A DNA stretch of 64,000 nt from Turritopsis dohrnii (lineage: Eukaryota > Cnidaria > Hydrozoa > Anthoathecata > Oceaniidae). Below are positions 52,417-63,534 of the stretch, one piece after another. How positions within the stretch are numbered: position 1 is the stretch's first letter; each line of letters opens with the position of its first letter. Location of the stretch: contig BQMF02000120.1 in NCBI GenBank assembly GCA_027922465.2, positions 248,001 through 312,000 of the forward strand, read 5' to 3'. A model generated the notes under the pieces. It made no database searches, was not told the origin of the DNA, and saw nothing but the letters and a program-made list of their open reading frames with translations. The position numbers and the translations under genes were made by a program.

Positions 52417-52679
52417 AATTAGTTATCATACAGTTCTGATTTCAGAATGATCGACATCTCGATCTGATCTGTATTTATAGAAAAAAGCAAGGATCGAAAA
52501 TTCCCGCCAAAATAATCGAACAAATTAAGTTGGATCGAAAATTCCCGCGCTATAAATTATCGAACGCCTGGCATTCGATTTTGTTGCAAATTTTTTTCAG
52601 CGCGGGAATTTTGGATCCTGTTTTCGAATCTGTATACACTGTACACATTATCTCGAAGATAGTGAATTTTAATGTAAAA
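52417..52679. promoter_or_regulatory. Bidirectional H2B promoter with E2F-like boxes
   Basis: 263 bp between two divergent H2B genes. TTCCCGCC at 52501-52508, TTCCCGCGC at 52542-52550 and GCGCGGGAA at about 52601-52609 fit the E2F consensus. TATA-type words lie at 52471-52480 (minus gene) and 52551-52557. The block GGATCGAAAATTCCCGCC is shared with the truncated H2B. A tiny ATG-TAA lies just before the plus-strand start. Confidence 0.75.
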
Positions 52680-53087
52680 ATGACGGGACAAAACAGCCCT
52701 AAAATGGAATCAGGCTCAAAGAAATCGAAAACAAAAAAACGAAACGAAAGTTCCATCACTGGTAAAACTAGGACAGCAACCAAACCTGGTAGTCGAAAAA
52801 GAAAACGTTCAGAAACATATCGAATGTATATTTATAAAGTTTTAAAACAAGTTCACCCTGATGTTGGTGTATCAAACAAAGCGATCAATATCATGAATTC
52901 GTTTGTAAATGACATTTTTGGAAAGATTGCTGGGGAAGCATCCAGACTTGCCCAACAAAACAAACGATCTACAATTTCATCTCGTGAAATTCAAACTGCA
53001 GTTCGTCTTTTGCTTCCTGGTGAACTTGCTAAGCATGCTGTTAGCGAAGGAACGAAAGCTGTCACCAAATACACAAGTTCCAAGTAA
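52680..53087 (+). CDS. Histone H2B variant
   Basis: 135 residues from ATG 52680, intronless. The fold is nearly the same as in the minus-strand gene ([58 protein letters not shown]). The tail is different: only one SPK ([18 protein letters not shown]), then [20 protein letters not shown]. It is neither the usual short somatic tail nor the SPKK type. The stem-loop at 53107-53122 indicates replication-dependent expression. Confidence 0.95.
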   Translation: MTGQNSPKMESGSKKSKTKKRNESSITGKTRTATKPGSRKRKRSETYRMYIYKVLKQVHPDVGVSNKAINIMNSFVNDIFGKIAGEASRLAQQNKRSTISSREIQTAVRLLLPGELAKHAVSEGTKAVTKYTSSK

Positions 53088-53106
53088 CTTGCTTAAAGAA
53101 AACAAC

Positions 53107-53122
53107 GGCTTTTTTTAAAGCC
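53107..53122 (+). terminator. Histone 3' stem-loop (H2B, plus)
   Basis: GGCTTTTTTTAAAGCC, 19 bases past the stop, identical to the partner gene's signal. Confidence 0.88.
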
Positions 53123-53770
53123 ATAAATATGGGATAAATCATTATTATGGCAAAGGAAATTTCCCAAAATAATGAAATAGAATTCATCCACAAAATTATA
53201 TTTTAGAGCAAAACACTAATTCAACACTTTCGAAAAAAGAAAACACGAATCCTGTTTGTGAACCCACCGCACCATCAACGTCTTTTTGAGACTTATTTGA
53301 CATTGTGCCAGAAATAAGATAACAGAGAAGAAATTTTAAGGAAAGTTTTTAGACTTTTTACAATATTAGAGAACGAAAACAGATCAAATCAAAACGCTTG
53401 CTCAATTGTTTCCACTTTGGGGTGATAGCAATCATCAATGTAGTTGGAACCAGGCTTAAGATCAGTAACCTAGCCATAGAAGCTATGGTGTGAAAACTTG
53501 CGGACTGATCTTTGAAGTTAGACAAATAGTTTGATCGTAAATATTTTTCTACGTCTGTAGAAAGTTTTCATAATATCGTTGATGCTGTCTAAACTTCTGT
53601 ATTGAGTTACTGAGTATCGATACCGAACGTCTTTTATCGTACTGTGTACACATGTAAATGTAATTTTTAGGTGGCAAATGTTCAAGGAGGGTTGTTTTCC
53701 ATGCATTTATCTCATACAGAAGTGATTCCATTTGAAAGAGTTTCATATCGTGAGTGTTTGATTACCCTGA
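53123..53770. other. Spacer between H2B and arm B
   Basis: AT-rich, no gene or repeat recognised. Confidence 0.4.
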
Positions 53771-53960
53771 ACAGAGGCGGACACAGCAAAAAAATTAAGT
53801 GGGTCGCGAAGCGACGAAAATTTATTGCGGAGCGCAGCGACGCAAAAAATTTTGGCTAAACAGCTGGGGGTGTTGGGGGGTGCTGTAAACCCCCCAACTG
53901 GGGTCGGGGCGAAGCCCCGGAAAAATTCAGTTTTCGAGGGATCTGGGGAGCACTGACACT
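53771..53960 (-). repeat. GC-rich foldback unit at the duplication edge
   Basis: Unlike the AT-rich surroundings: GGTCGCGAAGCGACG, GCGGAGCGCAGCGACGC and GGGGCGAAGCCCCGG are small hairpins, with CCCCCCAACTGGGG between. It is also at 60517-60704 in arm C. It marks the outer edge of both arms, so it may be a mobile element or a recombination site. Confidence 0.65.
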
Positions 53961-54692
53961 TCAATTTGAAATAGGATTTATCCAACCTTTTAGCGTTTGT
54001 TGTTGTGGAGTTTTTCACAAATGGGGAATAGTCTTGCAGTGGCATGACGACTTCAACAAAAATAAAAGTAAAGAATACAATTTATCTTATATTTTTCTTA
54101 AACACTTTACTTTTTGTGAACAGCTTTGATTTTGTGAATGTGAAAGGGAGACAGAAAAGAGAAGGAAAAACAAAACACTTCATGATCAATATTTCTCGTT
54201 CTTATATGCATAAGTTCTTAAAAAAATAGGCTCTTCAGAAGCACTAGGAAGTCAAACCAACAATAAATACATAACAGGGATCTTCCAAACTTTGCCAAAT
54301 ATGTTCAAGTAAATTAACCTAGACATAATGATCAACATTCAGTTTTATGTTACAACTTTAAACATTTCTTGAATCAGTCACATGTTCCTTTCAAATGATT
54401 GATCACTGAAGAAATCTTTGAATGAATGTTTTCTGATATTATTGGTTGATAACATGGCGGGAAATGCCCAATAACTTCACATCGACATTGGTTACTCCCA
54501 TCTTGGTCCAGCAGTTCCATTCTTTCAAGTATACTACATATTCCACGACTATAACTTTTCGTGTCAATTCATATTTTGATATTGATCACTCTTGATAATG
54601 CCTTATACACCTGAAATAGTAAAACAAAACAGAGAAATTAATAACTGCATTGACTTCCCCCAATAAGACACATCTCATGGTGATCATCAATA

Positions 54693-55088
54693 TTATCCCT
54701 CAGACTTTAAGGCATTATTGAGATTGTCTGAAGCTTGTAAGAGTCTTGTGACAGGCAAAAACTTGTTTAAAATGTGCTGTGTAACAAGATCACAAATGAA
54801 ATTGAATGAAGTGATGAGAGCCAAAAAAGCAGTAACCTTAATTGTCCCTGTTAAATTGTTTATTTTCATTTGCACCCATGTCTTCAAGGCAGGATAAAAT
54901 AATACAAAATCATTTAAGCCAAATAATATTAGAAGCAACAGTCCCACGTTTATGTACATTTGCATGCGCACAAAACAGCAGAGGAACATAGTGATTATGC
55001 CTAAATGTTCGGTTTGCAGAAGTACCCTCATGGCAAAATAAAATATGTATGTATACGTCTGAAACTGGAGAACGACACGTAATTTCAT
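54693..55088 (-). CDS. Unidentified multi-pass membrane protein, arm B copy
   Basis: 131 codons ending LQASDNLNNALKSEG. Hydrophobic segments: LGIITMFLCCFVRMQMYI, VGLLLLILFGLNDFVLFY and VTAFLALITSFNFICDLV. An AG just before the ACG-TAT-ACA codons could make this a spliced exon following LDLKLKL upstream, but the intron would be only 40 bases. Family not recognised. Same as 59387-59782. Confidence 0.45.
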   Translation of the reverse strand: MKLRVVLQFQTYTYIFYFAMRVLLQTEHLGIITMFLCCFVRMQMYINVGLLLLILFGLNDFVLFYPALKTWVQMKINNLTGTIKVTAFLALITSFNFICDLVTQHILNKFLPVTRLLQASDNLNNALKSEG

Positions 55089-55748
55089 TATGAAAAACCA
55101 GTTTTAGTTTCAGGTCCAGTGCAGGGGTAGTAACGTTTCGATTTATATACAAAACATTGCTTAAGCCCAAAATACAAAGAAAGCCACTCCAAATGATATC
55201 ACAGCAAATATGTATGGCCTCTTCTTTAACAAGGTCAGCTCCTGCAAGTAAGACCAGTGTCAAGAGAAGAGTGTGACACATTCCCAATACACGTAAAAAA
55301 AGGTTAAGAAGACAGCAGTTTTAAAAAAAAGAAGGTGTTCAGCATAGAATGGGGCATGTATCACTAATCCAACGGTTGTTAAAATTCTTAATTAAGTAAC
55401 TAAAGAATTATCACTTACCAATCTAATGGATACAGAACTATAAACAATTTCCATCAGCTGCAGACACCTATAGAATTGAAAAAGAGAAAGGCAACATAAC
55501 TGGGGCTGCATTCACTGATTCAATGTCATACAAATACACCATTTTTAATGTTTACTTTCTCAAAATAAAGGCATGGAAGTCATGTAAGTTATCACAGAAA
55601 ACACAGAATAAACATGATCAGATTTCTGAGAAAACATGTTATTAAAACTTATTATGTAAGCCACTTAATTTAAATTTCTTTAAAAAGTAACCTTTCATTT
55701 CACTTTCGATACAAAAACATTCGAGATATAATTAAAAATCAATAAAAA

Positions 55749-56018
55749 CTAACCACAGGCAATGCATGCTTGACCTTTGTCTTCCTTCAAATTACTGGGA
55801 AAATAAAGACGCGGAGTCAAAAGGTTTCTTTTTATTTGACCAGAAACATTTCTGATACAAACGTGCCGAAGAAAGGATGTCTTTCTCACTAATCTTCTTA
55901 GACAAATACCTTTGCCAACAATGTAAGGATTCCAAATCACTTTTTTGCAAACATTTCCAATAAATCCAAACAACTCCATGACTGAAGAAAGAAAGAATGG
56001 GGAAGCATGCTCGTTCAC
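55749..56018 (-). CDS. Unidentified C-x2-C-x2-C exon, arm B copy
   Basis: Same reading as the exon at 50224-50490, including KEDKGQACIACG and the GT donor. In arm B it is followed, in order, by the membrane ORF at 54693-55088, so this is the most complete copy of the gene. Confidence 0.4.
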   Translation of the reverse strand: MNEHASPFFLSSVMELFGFIGNVCKKVIWNPYIVGKGICLRRLVRKTSFLRHVCIRNVSGQIKRNLLTPRLYFPSNLKEDKGQACIACG

Positions 56019-58142
56019 ACACGAGCTCGAATTCGTGGATTCTCACAGGGGGTAAATTTAAGTTTTTATTATTATTATTTTCCAGTCAATAAGCACTAGT
56101 TTTAAAGCTTACGACTGGGTTGGCTTTACCCCCTAACATTTCTGACTAAAGTTCAGTAAGGAGGCAAGCTCGTTATGTTTCGAGATGAAATCATATGAAA
56201 TCGAGATGAGATCGAAGAATAAAAATACTTTTTAAAAACATTTTATCAATATTACAACCAACTGATACAAACCAAGTTAACTTCTACTAAAAAGTCATGG
56301 ATTAAAGGTATTCGTATCGTTAGTGTTTCTTTTTCTGAAAAAGTCAATACCCCCATGTTTTTTCAGACATAGTTGGACCCACTTAATGACTGATTTTACG
56401 GTCGCCAAAAAAAATGCACCTATTCTGGTCGCCCAGAAAATAAAATCTTGACATACGCTCGGTATACGTTAACTTTTCCCGTGGGGGTAAATAACTGCGT
56501 TCTTTGTTTTGTTTTAACTGGAATATTTTATTTTCTTACCCCCGTGAGATCTAAATCGAAAGTAGGTCTCAAGAACAATACTGAATGTGCAAACTATTGT
56601 TAGGGGGTTTGACGGCGCTAGAGCGTGGTTTAATGTACCGTATCGAATTAAATATTGACTCCCGTATGAAATTAGATTAAAGTGAGCACAAAACAAGACA
56701 GCCGAGGAGAAGAGTCAAACTCTCTGTTTGCTTGCTTGAATAAAAAAAAACATACTTTTGACAAAAATCAAGTAGGTCGGACGGACAAGGTTGACCTACG
56801 CTGTATCCGCCACTGCCATCCTAATAGTTATGTACACCTATCTTATTATGCACTGCTGAAAAGATCTGATGAGTGAATATGTAATCCAACATTATTTGAC
56901 GAATAAATATCCTCACGACAAAAACATTGTACTACATGTGAAAAATATTAACAACAATCCTTTGTGTTTAATAGCCAAATCCTTTCAGAATAATGCCTTA
57001 TTCCGGTTTCTCCCTGTTCGAAGTATAACTGCACTTACTCCATTGTAGAAGAATGCTATGCAAAAAGACGGGCTTTTAAAATTTTAAAACACTTTAATGC
57101 TTCTAGGGGCCTTAATGAATACGACATTGACACAGATTGTACATACAGCATTCGTGGAAAGTGAGAGTAATTCACGCATTTCTGCTAGCTACCCTTTCAT
57201 TGCAGTGAATTTGTTTTAACCAACTAACAATGGCATATAGGATATATGGATATATAGGATATATGATCCATATATGCATTGATCCATTCCAAGATGCACT
57301 AGCATAGAATTCAAATTTGCAATGACCGCAAATACATGTTTATTCATCACTGCTAAATTCCACTTCAATTGCTTCATTAAAAGTACTTGTGAACAGAACA
57401 TTCTGGACAATCAAATTTAAACTTGCAATTACTCAATGACGCAAGTTCGATTTTCTTTCATGACCAACGACGTAATGGTTGAGGTTGAAAAGGAGGGACT
57501 TGAAGTCATTCGCAAAGAAAAAAACTTCCCTTCATTTTTTATAATCTGATCTGACAATCTTTTCAATAAAACAATAAGGTATTAGAATTAACAACTGAAT
57601 AAGTGTAGTGTTTACAAACTTTTAATGCAAACGCTACAACCTGACCACTAGTTCTTTACCAACCCCATCATCGAAGAAACACATCAAATAAAATCAGATA
57701 AAATCGTTGACATTCTAATTGAGGATTGCGCTGCAATGATTTGTTTACTTTACAATATCAATAAAGCCTGGTTCAGACCTGACGATTACGACGATTAAAA
57801 ACAAATATTAATAATATTATAAAGCAGTGTCATACTATTATCAAAGCTGGCACGAGTTTTACATTGTAAGTATTACTAAGGGGTCTGTACAAAGTTAAGT
57901 GTTACAAGTCAAGTTGAAGCACAGACCTGATGGAAATCGCTTTGTCCGGTTAAGTAAACATAACTGCTATTCATAAAATGTATTTTCAACAAATTTAAGA
58001 AAAACGCATATCAGATGACAAGAAATAATAATTTATCGTTATATGTACATATCTTAAGAATCTATCCCATCCGTCCGATGTCGTCATCTGCTCCTTCAAT
58101 ACACGAACACCCACTCAATGTTCGAATCAAGCGATGAACCCA

Positions 58143-58424
58143 TCACATGTTGATTTGTGGATTTTGTTCAAACAAAAATTCCGCCTGAGAAGAAAAACAG
58201 AAACATATAAAATTGACAAAAATCATAAAGACCAAAATTAGCAACCATTGATGCTCTTCGCTTACCAAGAAATCAATCGGATCATCCGGTCGAACTTTCG
58301 TACATTCAATCAAACCCTGGGTTAACGTTGGCATCACGTGTTTCATCAAATAATTACGTAATGGTATGGATTGGGTTTCTAACATCTCCTGTTCCTGCTG
58401 TCTGACTTCATTCAACTTTGTACG
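58143..58424 (-). pseudogene. AK7: AK7 last two exons, duplicated
   Basis: Copies of AK7 exon 18 (58424-58266) and exon 19 (58184-58143, with stop), with intact splice signals. The preceding sequence ends at 58519 in intron 17 and runs into arm C, so all upstream exons and the promoter are missing. Not a working AK7. Confidence 0.92.
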
Positions 58425-58521
58425 CTAAACAAGACCGGCATTAGTATAAACCACTAGACAGAACGGTGCAAAAGCTGCTCTCACTTTATGTATGAATCAA
58501 TGACAGAAGTATGATACTACA

Positions 58522-60704
58522 GTTTGCAAAAAAGTGATTTGGAATCCTTACATTGTTGGCAAAGGTATTTGTCTAAGAAGATTAGTGAGAAAGACATCCT
58601 TTCTTCGGCACGTTTGTATCAGAAATGTTTCTGGTCAAATAAAAAGAAACCTTTTGACTCCGCGTCTTTATTTTCCCAGTAATTTGAAGGAAGACAAAGG
58701 TCAAGCATGCATTGCCTGTGGTTAGTTTTTATTGATTTTTAATTATATCTCGAATGTTTTTTGTATCGAAAGTGAAATGAAAGGTTACTTTTTAAAGAAA
58801 TTTAAATTAAGTGGCTTACATAATAAGTTTTAATAACATGTTTTCTCAGAAATCTGATCATGTTTATTCTGTGTTTTCTGTGATAACTTACATGACTTCC
58901 ATGCCTTTATTTTGAGAAAGTAAACATTAAAAATGGTGTATTTGTATGACATTGAATCAGTGAATGCAGCCCCAGTTATGTTGCCTTTCTCTTTTTCAAT
59001 TCTATAGGTGTCTGCAGCTGATGGAAATTGTTTATAGTTCTGTATCCATTAGATTGGTAAGTGATAATTCTTTAGTTACTTAATTAAGAATTTTAACAAC
59101 CGTTGAATTAGTGATACATGCCCCATTCTATGCTGAACACCCTCTTTTTTTTAAAACTGCTGTCTTCTTAACCTTTTTTTACGTGTATTGGGAATGTGTC
59201 ACACTCTTCTCTTGACACTGGTCTTACTCGCAGGAGCTGACCTTGTTAAAGAAGAGGCCATACATATTTGCTGTGATATCATTTGGAGTGGCTTTCTTTG
59301 TATTTTGGGCTTAAGCAATGTTTTGTATATAAATCGAAACGTTACTACCCCTGCACTGGACCTGAAACTAAAACTGGTTTTTCATAATGAAATTACGTGT
59401 CGTTCTCCAGTTTCAGACGTATACATACATATTTTATTTTGCCATGAGGGTACTTCTGCAAACCGAACATTTAGGCATAATCACTATGTTCCTCTGCTGT
59501 TTTGTGCGCATGCAAATGTACATAAACGTGGGACTGTTGCTTCTAATATTATTTGGCTTAAATGATTTTGTATTATTTTATCCTGCCTTGAAGACATGGG
59601 TGCAAATGAAAATAAACAATTTAACAGGGACAATTAAGGTTACTGCTTTTTTGGCTCTCATCACTTCATTCAATTTCATTTGTGATCTTGTTACACAGCA
59701 CATTTTAAACAAGTTTTTGCCTGTCACAAGACTCTTACAAGCTTCAGACAATCTCAATAATGCCTTAAAGTCTGAGGGATAATATTGATGATCACCATGA
59801 GATGTGTCTTATTGGGGGAAGTCAATGCAGTTATTAATTTCTCTGTTTTGTTTTACTATTTCAGGTGTATAAGGCATTATCAAGAGTGATCAATATCAAA
59901 ATATGAATTGACACGAAAAGTTATAGTCGTGGAATATGTAGTATACTTGAAAGAATGGAACTGCTGGACCAAGATGGGAGTAACCAATGTCGATGTGAAG
60001 TTATTGGGCATTTCCCGCCATGTTATCAACCAATAATATCAGAAAACATTCATTCAAAGATTTCTTCAGTGATCAATCATTTGAAAGGAACATGTGACTG
60101 ATTCAAGAAATGTTTAAAGTTGTAACATAAAACTGAATGTTGATCATTATGTCTAGGTTAATTTACTTGAACATATTTGGCAAAGTTTGGAAGATCCCTG
60201 TTATGTATTTATTGTTGGTTTGACTTCCTAGTGCTTCTGAAGAGCCTATTTTTTTAAGAACTTATGCATATAAGAACGAGAAATATTGATCATGAAGTGT
60301 TTTGTTTTTCCTTCTCTTTTCTGTCTCCCTTTCACATTCACAAAATCAAAGCTGTTCACAAAAAGTAAAGTGTTTAAGAAAAATATAAGATAAATTGTAT
60401 TCTTTACTTTTATTTTTGTTGAAGTCGTCATGCCACTGCAAGACTATTCCCCATTTGTTAAAAACTCCACAACAACAAACGCTAAAAGGTTGGATAAATC
60501 CTATTTCAAATTGAAGTGTCAGTGCTCCCCAGATCCCTCGAAAACTGAATTTTTCCGGGGCTTCGCCCCGACCCCAGTTGGGGGGTTTACAGCACCCCCC
60601 AACACCCCCAGCTGTTTAGCCAAAATTTTTTGCGTCGCTGCGCTCCGCAATAAATTTTCGTCGCTTCGCGACCCACTTAATTTTTTTGCTGTGTCCGCCT
60701 CTGT
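58522..60704 (+). repeat. Segmental duplication arm C
   Basis: 2.18 kb, the reverse complement of 53771-55952 with few differences (for example one extra T near 58760). It starts inside the Cys-motif exon (at GTTTGCAAAAAAGTGATTTG) and ends at the GC-rich unit. Confidence 0.93.
59387..59782 (+). CDS. Unidentified multi-pass membrane protein, arm C copy
   Basis: Same 131-codon frame as 54693-55088. Upstream in arm C are the frame GADLVKEEAIHICCDIIWSG (59230 onward) and the Cys-motif exon cut at its 5' side (58534-58725), so this copy lacks the gene start. Confidence 0.45.
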   Translation: MKLRVVLQFQTYTYIFYFAMRVLLQTEHLGIITMFLCCFVRMQMYINVGLLLLILFGLNDFVLFYPALKTWVQMKINNLTGTIKVTAFLALITSFNFICDLVTQHILNKFLPVTRLLQASDNLNNALKSEG

Positions 60705-61440
60705 TGTTCCATTCTGAACCAATTTTTCAAAAGATTTTACTTAATAAATTTCCTTGTCATACTCATAAGACTATGGAAATATTAGGTAATCCTTTTTGCC
60801 ACACTTTGTCACAGCAATAAAAATAAATTTCCTCTATGTTCATCACAAAACTCTACTTCTAATTATTCGTTGGCACTTCCAACAAGTTCTCTTCTCCGTT
60901 TCGGTTTTGCCGTTTGTTTGGTCTGTTTGTTTTGTTTGGTCTGTTGCTTGCATTGAGAGGAAATAACGGTCAAAACAATTGTTGGCAAATTTTCCTTCCT
61001 TCCTTCCAGCACCTCTGGGGTTGACTGAATAGGGATTAGAGGGGGGGGGGGGGGGGGGGGGGGGAGGAACCTGCTGGGAACGAGGGATAAATTTCGTACC
61101 TTACGTACTTATACATTTTAAATTTGAAGTACAAACATTTGTATTCATTCAGCAGTCTTCCACTAATGTCATGATTATTATTTTACGTTCGAACAAAAAC
61201 TTTCGAACGATTTTTATACGCTACTGATCAGCACATTCAGTTTAGAAATTGAAATTGAAATTGAAATTGAGATTGAAAATGATACAAAAGTGCGTAAATC
61301 TTATGGTAAAATGTAATATTTACATTTCCTTTTAAGCAGATAAACAGTATCTCTGTAAACGTTGGCAGTTTATTTTAACGAAGTCAGCAATTACTTCCAA
61401 CAGCAACCTTTCTCCCATGCTTCTTATCGGGTTCCAGAAT
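60705..61440. other. Intergenic with simple repeats
   Basis: GTTTGGTCTGTTTG repeats near 60915-60950, the G run at 61041-61064 and a GAAATT run at 61246-61275. No gene seen. Confidence 0.45.
61041..61064 (+). repeat. Poly-G run of about 24
   Basis: Uninterrupted guanines, able to form quadruplex or i-motif structures and prone to length error in sequencing. Confidence 0.9.
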
Positions 61441-61650
61441 TGTAAAGGCAGGTTCATCTCTGTTGCGCTGCATTGCGTCGTTCTTGCGCGCTGTGTGAAC
61501 ATGGATGAAATAAGATGATAAAAGAATGCAGCCAGAGTGACGCAACGACGCAAGAATATCAAAACCTTTTGATATCTTGCGTCGTTGCATCTCCCTTACT
61601 GCACCCATGCGTCATCTTTCTTGTAATGTGAACACAAGCACAAGATGCGC
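61440..61650. repeat. Foldback repeat with GCAACGACGCAAGA arms
   Basis: 61542-61564 (GCAACGACGCAAGAATATCA) pairs with 61567-61588 (TGATATCTTGCGTCGTTGC) with one bulge. Related GCGTCGTTCTTGCG words lie at 61470. Probably part of a MITE; outer limits unclear. Confidence 0.6.
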
Positions 61651-62259
61651 AAGAAGTCTTTTTCCATTTTTTTAATGAAAGAAATGAAATAAGTGAAAGA
61701 AAAGAAAGAAAAAATTATTTTTCCTGGATAAAAAAATGAGCTGATTTGAAAATTTTGTATCAGCACTCAAGAAAGTAAAAAAATAAAGAACACACTCTTT
61801 TACACAACGAGAATACACCTTCGTGAATGGCTTCCTTTAAGATTTTTTGTAGGGAAAATGATTTTTGTTGAAATTAAGACAATTTCTTCACTTTATCACT
61901 CAAACAAGTCCATAAGAACTACTCACTTGAAATAGGACTCTCGATCTCCTTAAGTCATTTCTTGTACTAAAGTGCGATATATTCGTCTCTTCTCTATTCC
62001 ACATTCTTCTCTATTCCACATTCTTCTCTATGTTTGTAAATTTCTCTCACCCAAATTGATCTCTTTTTTAGTTTTCTTTCAGCTTTTCTTTAAACAAGTT
62101 TTCAAGAAAACAGCTTCTTCATCATCCATATTGGTAAAACTTTGCGCTAATGTGCGCGACAGCTTGTTTTCGTGTTGGATGTGCCGTTAAGTTAAATTTG
62201 CGATGAACCCACGTAATTTCCAACAAGGCATTCCTGTTGACTTTTGGTAAATTCATTCT
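61651..62259. other. Intergenic, nothing recognised
   Basis: Short tandem CTCTATTCCACATTCTT at 61988-62025. No supported gene. Confidence 0.4.
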
Positions 62260-62600
62260 ACTTTTGCTGTTAGCTACCTTTTCATTGCAGTGAATTCCAT
62301 TTAACCAATTATGCGTTAACAACGGCTATATGATATCACTGTCTTCTAGCGCTTTTATAAACAGGAGAATAAAAAAATACAGGAGATTGTATTATTCTGG
62401 GTTCATTTACGCCTTGATCCATTTTAAGATGCACCTGCATAGAATTCGAATTTGCAATGACTGCAAAATACGGTTTATTCTTGAATTATCACCGCTAGCT
62501 CCACTTCAATTGCTTCATTAAATTGGCTCCCTCTGGACAATCAAATTTAAATCTGTATAATTACTCGGTGACACAAGTTAACTTCGATTGTATTTACCTG
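62260..62600 (-). repeat. Diverged copy of the arm A/B dispersed repeat
   Basis: TAGCTACCTTTTCATTGCAG, CCATTTTAAGATGCACCTGC, CACTTCAATTGCTTCATTAA and CTGGACAATCAAATTTAAA align with 57180-57450, with many substitutions. Confidence 0.65.
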
Positions 62601-63117
62601 AGTTTCAGGTCTGTTCTATTCTAAATAAACAAACAATCCGAAATCCGAAAAGAATTCCAAATCCGAAAATAGCGAAAAATTGGAAAATCATATAGACGAC
62701 GATCACGACTGGCTAAAGCCGCTGAATAAAAGGAAAAAAAAACTATAACGGTAATTAGAGTAATAATATTTCTTGTTCAGCAGTAATCAGCAGCAGTAAA
62801 GTAAAAGAAAGACCGTGTGCGGTTCATCAAAAAACAATATATGGTAATTAGAGCGGAATTAGTCTGATAAATAAACATCATTACTGCTAGTCACTGCAGT
62901 TGATATCTAACTTCGTTGGCAGTGACAGTTTTTGAACTACGAGGGTAGGAAAGGTCCCATTTGGAATTCATCAAACTCTTTGCAGGAAAGTCTTATAAAA
63001 ATGTTTGAAAGAACGAGGCATGACGTAATTTTATGCTCACTGACCCAAGCAAATTTAACAAGGTTTTCACAAGGTTTTTGCTCTTCCAAATGGGACCTTT
63101 CTCATATTGCTACAACC

Positions 63118-63534
63118 ATGAAGACTATCGTTGCATTCCTGCTTTTATCAATGGTGGCATCAACACTAAGAGATGGTGAGGATACCTTTTCTTTTTATAG
63201 TTGAAACAAAATATCAAAAACGATTATTTCAATTTAACAGTTCAATTTTATTTCCATTACTTAAGCTTAAAACAGAACCATTCGGATTTACATTCATCCA
63301 TTCTTATTTATTTGTATTATTTATTTTTATTTGTTTAATGTTTTATTTACTTAGTAGTTAAAAAAACTTATGCTTTAAATAAGTGTTGAACAAGTGATTT
63401 AAACTGACTCTTTCTTTTATGTTTAGTATGTTCCTTTAACTCAAAAAGACACTGTCCTTTGAGGAGAGGTGACGAAACCAGTCTTAATGATTGGAAACCT
63501 GTTAAAGAAGCCATGAATGACAAAAGAACCAATG
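63118..63534 (+). CDS. Secreted protein, first two exons (gene runs off the window)
   Basis: Exon 63118-63175 encodes a clear signal peptide (MKTIVAFLLLSMVASTLRD), donor GTGAGG. Exon 63427-63534 follows in frame with VCSFNSKRHCPLRRGDETSL, NDWKPVKEAMNDKRTN, donor GTAAGG. Two cysteines and a basic stretch come directly after the signal peptide. 55 residues are visible. No family was recognised. A TATA-like CTTATAAAAATG lies near 62993. The next exon was not found before 64000. Confidence 0.65.

Larger units (their letters stand above)
53771..58519 (-). repeat. Segmental duplication arm B
   Basis: Inverted relative to A and C. 55100-58519 matches arm A (3.4 kb). 53771-55952 matches arm C (2.2 kb). 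55100-55952 is therefore present three times. Its right edge (58519) corresponds to AK7 intron 17 and abuts arm C within two or three bases. Its left edge starts at ACAGAGGCGGACACAG. Confidence 0.93.

Noticed and set aside
58143..58424. Second working AK7 gene
   Set aside because: Only the last two exons are present.
61332..61608. Minus-strand ORFs of 74-76 codons
   Set aside because: They cover a foldback repeat and have no family signature.
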